Assembly (NCBI GenBank): GCA_905197435.1
Contig: CAJJYX010000102.1
Span: 1 to 11,391 of the forward strand
DNA length: 11,391 nt
Direction of reading: 5' to 3'
Source: an uncultured Bacteroides sp.
Lineage (GTDB): Bacteria > Bacteroidota > Bacteroidia > Bacteroidales > Bacteroidaceae
Part shown: positions 7,474 to 11,391 of the stretch, piece after piece
Layout: each line of letters opens with the position of its first letter
Position numbering within the stretch: position 1 is the first letter of the stretch
Made by a program: the position numbers and the translations under genes
Notes under the pieces: generated by a model
What the model was told of the DNA's origin: nothing
What the model saw: only the letters and a program-made list of their open reading frames with translations
The model's database searches: none

Positions 7474-7558
7474 TCTGTCATGCAGAACGTAGTGAAGCAT
7501 CTATTCTTTTACTCACAAAGAAAGTTGATTCTTCGTTTCGCTTCGCTTGCATGGCAGA
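7474..7558. repeat. Imperfect palindromic intergenic repeat
   Basis: TCTGTCATGCA (7474-7484) pairs with TGCATGGCAGA (7548-7558), 11 pairs with one T-G. Further in, GAACGTAGTGAAGCATC on the left resembles the complement of GATTCTTCGTTTCGCTTCGC on the right. The arms resemble the GTCATNCTGAGCGAAGCGAAGAATC type of palindrome that I recall as dispersed in many bacterial intergenic regions; that resemblance is from memory. It could also end transcription from the metallopeptidase gene, which has no other terminator. Confidence 0.6.
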
Positions 7559-7766
7559 GCAAAATGATCGCGGATTTTAGTCTCAACACACCCTCGCTTT
7601 AGATAGATGTTCTGTTTCTGACGCACGGGCTATCCCTTCTTTTATTCGTGATAAGGTGATGCCTGCGGATAGTCTTTTATTACTCCTTTGGGGTGTTTCC
7701 GTTGCTTTTATTCGGCAATAATGGCACAAAGGTGAACATTCTCTTTTCTTAATAAAGAAAATACTG

Positions 7767-7774
7767 TAACTTTG
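7767..7774 (+). promoter_or_regulatory. Promoter -7 box for hisS
   Basis: TAACTTTG matches TAnnTTTG exactly and is identical to the fur-purA -7 box. The region about 20 bases upstream (TCTTTTCTT, 7742-7750) holds only a weak -33 element. The hisS ATG lies 31 bases after the box, a normal leader length. Confidence 0.65.
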
Positions 7775-7805
7775 TCGTCCGATTTTTAAAGTAATTGAAC
7801 TGATT

Positions 7806-9167
7806 ATGGCAGCAAAACCAAGTATTCCGAAAGGAACCCGTGACTTCTCGCCCATAGAAATGGCGAAGCGTAACTATATATTCAATACGATTCGTGATGT
7901 ATATCATCTCTATGGTTTCCAGCAGATAGAAACGCCCTCAATGGAAATGCTTTCTACTTTAATGGGAAAGTATGGTGAGGAAGGCGACAAGCTCTTGTTC
8001 AAGATACAGAATTCCGGTGATTACTTCTCCGGACTGACGGATGAAGAACTGTTGAGCCGTAATGCCGCGAAGCTTGCCAGTAAGTTCTGCGAGAAAGGTT
8101 TGCGCTATGACCTCACCGTACCTTTCGCCCGTTACGTGGTGATGCACCGTGATGAAATTACTTTTCCTTTCAAGCGTTATCAGATACAGCCCGTGTGGCG
8201 TGCCGACCGTCCGCAGAAAGGGCGCTATCGTGAGTTCTATCAATGCGATGCCGATGTGGTGGGTAGCGATTCCCTGCTGAACGAAGTGGAACTGATGCAG
8301 ATTGTGGATACGGTATTCACCCGCTTTGGTATCCGTGTCTGTATCAAGATTAACAACCGTAAGATATTGAGTGGCATTGCCGAAATCATCGGCGAATCTG
8401 ATAAGATTGTAGACATTACGGTAGCTATCGATAAACTGGATAAGATCGGTTTGGACAATGTCAATGCCGAATTGAAAGAGAAAGGTATCAGCGATGAGGC
8501 CATTGCCAAGTTGCAACCCATCATTCTGTTGAGTGGCAGCAATGAAGAAAAACTTGCGACATTGAAGGAGGTTCTTGCAGCCAGCGAAACCGGATTGAAG
8601 GGTGTGGAAGAAAGTGAATTCATCCTTTCTGCCCTGAAGAATCTTGGCCTGAAGAACGAAATAGAACTTGACCTGACGCTGGCCCGCGGCTTGAACTATT
8701 ATACCGGAGCCATTTTCGAGGTAAAGGCGCTCGATGTGCAAATCGGCAGTATCACCGGTGGAGGACGCTATGACAACTTGACGGGTGTATTCGGTATGTC
8801 GGGTGTCAGTGGCGTAGGTATCTCGTTTGGTGCGGACCGCATTTTTGATGTACTGAACCAGCTCGACCTTTATCCCAAAGAAGCGGTGAACGGTACTCAG
8901 TTGTTGTTTATCAACTTTGGCGAGAAGGAAGCAGCTTTCTCCATGAATGTACTTGTTGAAGTCCGTGCGGCGGGTATCCGTGCCGAGATTTTCCCTGATG
9001 CAAGCAAGATGAAGAAACAGATGGGTTATGCGAACTCCAAAGCCATTCCGTTTGTGGCCTTGGTGGGCGAGAATGAGATGAATAAAGGCAAGGTGACATT
9101 GAAAAACATGGAAACCGGTGAGCAGAAAATGGTCACTCCACAAGAGTTGGTTAGCGAACTGAAATAA
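7806..9167 (+). CDS. hisS: Histidyl-tRNA synthetase
   Basis: The protein has 453 residues. It is a class II aminoacyl-tRNA synthetase that charges tRNA-His with histidine in the cytoplasm. The opening [11 protein letters not shown] is the usual HisRS N-terminus. DLTVPFARY is at 102-110. Motif 2 is [17 protein letters not shown] at 132-148. The histidine-recognition block is RGLNYYTG at 294-301, where Asn replaces the commoner Asp of RGLDYYT, followed by the glycine-rich GGGRYDNL. Motif 3 is [12 protein letters not shown]. The C-terminal hundred or so residues form the anticodon-binding domain. The length is typical for the family. The gene is monocistronic in appearance, with its own -7 box and a terminator at 9187-9216. 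Confidence 0.97.
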   Translation: MAAKPSIPKGTRDFSPIEMAKRNYIFNTIRDVYHLYGFQQIETPSMEMLSTLMGKYGEEGDKLLFKIQNSGDYFSGLTDEELLSRNAAKLASKFCEKGLRYDLTVPFARYVVMHRDEITFPFKRYQIQPVWRADRPQKGRYREFYQCDADVVGSDSLLNEVELMQIVDTVFTRFGIRVCIKINNRKILSGIAEIIGESDKIVDITVAIDKLDKIGLDNVNAELKEKGISDEAIAKLQPIILLSGSNEEKLATLKEVLAASETGLKGVEESEFILSALKNLGLKNEIELDLTLARGLNYYTGAIFEVKALDVQIGSITGGGRYDNLTGVFGMSGVSGVGISFGADRIFDVLNQLDLYPKEAVNGTQLLFINFGEKEAAFSMNVLVEVRAAGIRAEIFPDASKMKKQMGYANSKAIPFVALVGENEMNKGKVTLKNMETGEQKMVTPQELVSELK

Positions 9168-9186
9168 TAAAAACTGAAATACATTT

Positions 9187-9216
9187 AAAAAGGAGCACAA
9201 AGTTGTTCCTTTTTTT
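9187..9216 (+). terminator. Intrinsic terminator after hisS
   Basis: AAAAAGGAGCA (9187-9197) pairs with TGTTCCTTTTT (9204-9214), 11 pairs with one G-T wobble and a 6-nt loop, running into further T residues. The A-rich left arm means it could also work for leftward transcripts. Confidence 0.85.
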
Positions 9217-9282
9217 GTATATTTATGGCACAAATATAGGTGTTTGTAATAGTGGCGTAGGAAAAATGAAACATCCTGCATT

Positions 9283-9290
9283 TATCTTTG
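9283..9290 (+). promoter_or_regulatory. Promoter -7 box for the small membrane protein
   Basis: TATCTTTG matches TAnnTTTG. No TTTG is visible at the right distance upstream. The box is 25 bases before the ATG at 9315. Confidence 0.5.
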
Positions 9291-9302
9291 TACTGACAAA
9301 AA

Positions 9303-9309
9303 AAGGAGG
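9303..9309 (+). promoter_or_regulatory. Strong Shine-Dalgarno for the 52-residue ORF
   Basis: AAAAAAAGGAGG ends 5 bases before the ATG at 9315. It is a full anti-16S match at good spacing. That stands out because most genes in this window have only A-rich leaders, as is usual in Bacteroides. Confidence 0.65.
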
Positions 9310-9314
9310 TTCTT

Positions 9315-9473
9315 ATGGTTTCTGTTGAGTTTAAGCAAGAAAAATACAATGCCCTCATCAGCTTCCTGATGATTGTTATAGCGGCATTGTTCCTGCTCTA
9401 TATGGGCAGTTCGTTGGTTCATTCTACAAAAACGTTCTGGGAAAATTATTCCATAGAAGAATTGCTGGAGTAG
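9315..9473 (+). CDS. Small single-pass membrane protein of unknown function
   Basis: The ORF encodes 52 residues from ATG 9315 to TAG 9471-9473. It opens with a charged stretch (MVSVEFKQEKYN), then one hydrophobic segment at about residues 13-35 (ALISFLMIVIAALFLLYMGS and a few more). A short tail ends in acidic residues (SIEELLE). I do not recognise the family. Support for its being a real gene comes from the -7 box TATCTTTG at 9283-9290, the full Shine-Dalgarno at 9303-9309 and sensible membrane-protein composition. With a positive-charge-poor N-terminus, topology is uncertain. The flavodoxin-ferredoxin gene begins 48 bases after the stop but appears to have its own -7 box, so the two need not be functionally linked. 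Small membrane proteins of this sort are often missed by gene callers. Confidence 0.6.
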   Translation: MVSVEFKQEKYNALISFLMIVIAALFLLYMGSSLVHSTKTFWENYSIEELLE

Positions 9474-9494
9474 GAGGAATCCAAGTCAAATCAC

Positions 9495-9502
9495 TACCTT
9501 TG
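9495..9502 (+). promoter_or_regulatory. Promoter -7 box for the flavodoxin-ferredoxin gene
   Basis: TACCTTTG matches TAnnTTTG and lies 19 bases before the ATG at 9522. No good TTTG is present at -33, so activity may be weak or activator-dependent. Confidence 0.5.
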
Positions 9503-9521
9503 TCGGCAAAACATATTGCCG

Positions 9522-10262
9522 ATGATACTTTATTTTACCGCAACCGGAAACTCACGTTGGATTGCAGGATTGCTTGCAGAGGCTATGCATGATACTGCCG
9601 TCAGCATTGTTGATTGTCTGAAGCAAGGTTCAATACCCGCAGGACTGCCAAACACTGACAGATTGGGTATTGTCTTTCCGGTACATTCGTGGTATGCACC
9701 CCGTCTCTTGATTGATTTTCTGTCGCAGCTCCGGTTGCCGGACTGTTGTTATCGTTATGCCGTGTGTACATGCGGAGACGATGTGGGAAAGGGAATGAAC
9801 CGTTTGTCGGAACATTTCCCGTTGGACGCTGCCTGGTCCGTTGCAATGCCTAATACCTACGTGCCGATGTTCAATTTGGACGATGAGGCGCTTTGTCGAA
9901 AGAAGATAGAGGATGCGCAGCATGCCGTCGCTTCGATTGCGCGAGATGTCATTGCCCGGAAAAAGACCTGGAAAGTGCATGAAGGTAATGCCGCCTGGCT
10001 GAAAACGTATGTCGTGAATCCTTTATTTGTCCGTTTTATCATTGGTTCCGGAAGTTTCCATGTGGATGAGGGCTGTATCTCTTGTGGAGTATGCAGTAAG
10101 TCTTGTCCGACAGGCAATATCCGGATGGCAGATGGGCATCCGGTGTGGGGAAAGCAGTGCATTCATTGCATGGCTTGTCTGCACTCTTGCCCCCGGAGGG
10201 TGATACAGTATGGAAAAACGACGCGGAAAAAAGGACGGTACCGGTTAGAGAATTATCTTTAG
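9522..10262 (+). CDS. EFR1-type flavodoxin/4Fe-4S ferredoxin fusion protein
   Basis: The protein has 246 residues from the ATG at 9522; the in-frame TTG at 9516 is less likely. The N-terminal half is flavodoxin-like. It opens MILYFTATGNSRW with the T-A-T-G-N-S phosphate loop that binds FMN (6-11), then a Rossmann-like alternation including GIVFPVHSWYAPRLL. The C-terminal part is a bacterial ferredoxin domain with two complete clusters: Cys185, 188, 191, 195-Pro and Cys213, 216, 219, 223-Pro. Proteins of this EFR1 type are soluble electron carriers found in anaerobes. Their redox partners are mostly unknown and none is encoded next door. A tightly paired hairpin (10263-10284) follows the stop directly. 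The domain call is strong; the physiological role is open. Confidence 0.88.
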   Translation: MILYFTATGNSRWIAGLLAEAMHDTAVSIVDCLKQGSIPAGLPNTDRLGIVFPVHSWYAPRLLIDFLSQLRLPDCCYRYAVCTCGDDVGKGMNRLSEHFPLDAAWSVAMPNTYVPMFNLDDEALCRKKIEDAQHAVASIARDVIARKKTWKVHEGNAAWLKTYVVNPLFVRFIIGSGSFHVDEGCISCGVCSKSCPTGNIRMADGHPVWGKQCIHCMACLHSCPRRVIQYGKTTRKKGRYRLENYL

Positions 10263-10284
10263 ATAGGGAGAATCCTTTCCCTAT
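10263..10284. terminator. Hairpin immediately after the ferredoxin stop
   Basis: ATAGGGAGA (10263-10271) pairs with TTTCCCTAT (10276-10284), 9 pairs including one G-T, with a 4-nt loop. It begins at the base after the TAG stop. There is no T run on either side, so it may protect the transcript end or assist termination rather than act as a standard intrinsic terminator. Confidence 0.5.
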
Positions 10285-10334
10285 TCAAGCAATCGATAGA
10301 GCAGGAATGGGAGGACTATCCGTGTTGCTGTCAT
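10281..10334 (-). CDS. Possible 17-residue minus-strand mini-ORF
   Basis: On the minus strand, ATG (10334-10332) opens a short frame, MTATRIVLPFLLYRLLE, ending in TAG (10283-10281). AAAAAGGAG lies on the minus strand with a 7-nt spacer before the ATG (10350-10342). A TATCTTTG -7 box stands 23 bases before the ATG at 10365-10358. The peptide would be mostly hydrophobic. The stop runs into the hairpin at 10263-10284, convergent with the ferredoxin gene. Such short frames arise by chance. Only the combination of box, Shine-Dalgarno and frame makes it worth listing; it may equally mark a small RNA or nothing. Confidence 0.22.
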   Translation of the reverse strand: MTATRIVLPFLLYRLLE

Positions 10335-10357
10335 CAATCAACTCCTTTTTGATGTTG

Positions 10358-10365
10358 CAAAGATA
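10358..10365 (-). promoter_or_regulatory. Possible minus-strand -7 box
   Basis: The + strand CAAAGATA reads TATCTTTG on the minus strand, identical to the box in front of the 52-residue ORF. No TTTG lies 19-21 bases upstream on that strand. Chance occurrence is possible. Confidence 0.3.
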
Positions 10366-10401
10366 GCAGGCATTGTTTTATGCGTTGTCATTTTGTCAGT
10401 T

Positions 10402-10433
10402 TTTGTCTGCCAAACAAACAGCTTGTACGTTTG
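10402..10433 (+). promoter_or_regulatory. Bacteroides-type promoter for groES-groL
   Basis: TTTG (10402-10405) and TACGTTTG (10426-10433) are separated by 20 bp and match the -33 and -7 boxes. This predicts a leader of about 75-80 nt before the groES ATG at 10518. Confidence 0.68.
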
Positions 10434-10436
10434 GCA
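10408..10436. promoter_or_regulatory. Inverted repeat over the groESL promoter, candidate operator
   Basis: TGCCAAAC (10408-10415) and GTTTGGCA (10429-10436) are perfect inverted 8-mers with a 13-base spacer. They occupy the promoter spacer and overlap the -7 box, the usual place for a repressor site. The sequence and spacing differ from the CIRCE element bound by HrcA (TTAGCACTC-N9-GAGTGCTAA). The binding protein is unknown. Confidence 0.5.
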
Positions 10437-10517
10437 CGGTTTTCGTTAGTTACTTATCGCTTGCATAAAGCAAAATTACTATTATAATAAATGTATAACA
10501 TATAAAACAAAAAGACT

Positions 10518-10790
10518 ATGAACATTAAACCATTAGCAGACAGAGTGCTGATACTCCCTGCACCTGCAGAAGAAAAGACAATTGGCGGTATCATTATTCC
10601 TGATACGGCGAAAGAGAAACCTTTGAAAGGCGAAGTTATTGCAGTAGGCAACGGAACAAAAGACGAAGAAATGGTGTTGAAGGTTGGTGACACAGTGCTG
10701 TATGGCAAGTATGCCGGTACCGAACTGGAAGTCGAAGGAAACAAGTACCTCATCATGCGTCAAAGCGATGTGCTCGCTGTCTTGGGATAA
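10518..10790 (+). CDS. groES: Co-chaperonin GroES (Hsp10)
   Basis: The protein has 90 residues, slightly shorter than E. coli GroES (97). It forms the seven-membered lid of the GroEL chamber and acts in the cytoplasm. The opening [12 protein letters not shown] is the family N-terminus. The mobile loop around residues 17-32 contains the GGIIIP element (23-28) that docks on GroEL. The later [15 protein letters not shown] and [13 protein letters not shown] blocks are also canonical. Its ATG follows an A-rich leader without a clear Shine-Dalgarno. The gene is first in the chaperonin operon. groL starts 36 bases downstream with no terminator between. Heat or stress control is expected from the family and may act through the inverted repeat at 10408-10436. 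Confidence 0.97.
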   Translation: MNIKPLADRVLILPAPAEEKTIGGIIIPDTAKEKPLKGEVIAVGNGTKDEEMVLKVGDTVLYGKYAGTELEVEGNKYLIMRQSDVLAVLG

Positions 10791-10823
10791 TTTTTAATTA
10801 GTAAACCGTTAAATAGTAAATAA

Positions 10824-11391
<568 letters not shown>

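Larger units (their letters stand above)
7422..7805. other. Gene-free stretch between the metallopeptidase gene and hisS
   Basis: This 384-base stretch has no credible gene. Three things are visible. The first is an imperfect 85-base palindrome (7474-7558). The second is a hairpin, GGCTATCC (7628-7635) with GGATAGTC (7667-7674), 8 pairs including one G-T, followed by TTTTATTA. The third is the hisS -7 box. A frame open from 7581 to a TAA near 7719 reads S-D-A-R-A-I-P-S-F-I-R-D-K-V-M-P-A-D but has no upstream ATG. It could be a gene scrap or part of a repeat. No T-box, tRNA or histidine-rich leader peptide was found. Confidence 0.6.

Noticed and set aside
7480..7602. 40-codon + strand frame starting inside the palindromic repeat
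   Set aside because: No ribosome site, and most of its sequence is translated repeat.
7422..7805. T-box, tRNA or histidine attenuator upstream of hisS
   Set aside because: No T-box sequence, tRNA-like cloverleaf or run of His codons was found on reading the region.
7583..7855. 90-codon minus-strand frame overlapping the hisS start
   Set aside because: It covers the hisS promoter and first codons, has no promoter or ribosome site, and no recognised family.
9231..9238. CAAATATA, a minus-strand TAnnTTTG match
   Set aside because: No -33 element and no gene to serve; such six-base matches are expected by chance in AT-rich DNA.
7959..9281. 440-codon open frame on the minus strand opposite hisS
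   Set aside because: Codon-bias shadow of hisS; the + strand frame has every HisRS motif.
10461..10488. TTGCAT-N16-TATAAT resembling an E. coli sigma-70 promoter before groES
   Set aside because: The -35 match is poor, and Bacteroides uses different boxes; the promoter at 10402-10433 is a better fit.

Overview
The window reads as ordinary chromosome from a Bacteroides-like member of the Bacteroidota. Four things point that way. Several promoters carry the Bacteroides -7 motif TAnnTTTG, in some cases with an upstream TTTG at about -33. Most start codons lack a Shine-Dalgarno sequence. There is a bacterial dipeptidyl peptidase III with HECLGH and EEARAD motifs. The secreted GH29 fucosidase is typical of gut glycan degraders. 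All well-supported genes are on the + strand. No insertion sequence, phage gene, CRISPR array, rRNA or tRNA was seen.

Layout: (1) 1-464 is a stand-alone AraC-type DNA-binding protein, cut by the window edge and followed by a terminator. (2) 564-3296 is a likely two-gene unit: a lipoprotein dipeptidyl peptidase III and an AlkD-like DNA alkylation repair protein, closed by a strong terminator at 3324-3358. (3) 3371-5181 is a Fur-family regulator and purA, joined by an ATGA overlap and driven by a clear Bacteroides promoter. (4) 5203-5273 is an elaborate terminator-like hairpin lying just before a GH29 alpha-L-fucosidase (5284-6588), with a further terminator behind it. (5) 6726-7421 is a membrane zinc metallopeptidase. 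(6) 7422-7805 is the only long gene-free stretch. It holds an imperfect palindromic repeat, a second hairpin and the hisS promoter. (7) 7806-9167 is hisS with its terminator. (8) 9283-10262 holds an unlisted 52-residue membrane peptide with an unusually strong Shine-Dalgarno, then a flavodoxin-ferredoxin fusion of the EFR1 type. (9) 10402-11391 is the groES-groL chaperonin operon, with groL cut by the window end. Its promoter contains an 8-bp inverted repeat that could be an operator.

Most of the genes are housekeeping functions: purine synthesis, histidyl-tRNA charging, protein folding and DNA repair. Metal-dependent regulation, peptide and glycan turnover and a redox protein are interspersed. 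I found no defence system or obviously new multi-gene system. The best second-look items are small or regulatory: the groESL promoter palindrome, the SD-led small membrane protein, the hairpin leader of the fucosidase, the palindromic repeat upstream of hisS, and a possible minus-strand mini-ORF between the ferredoxin and groES.
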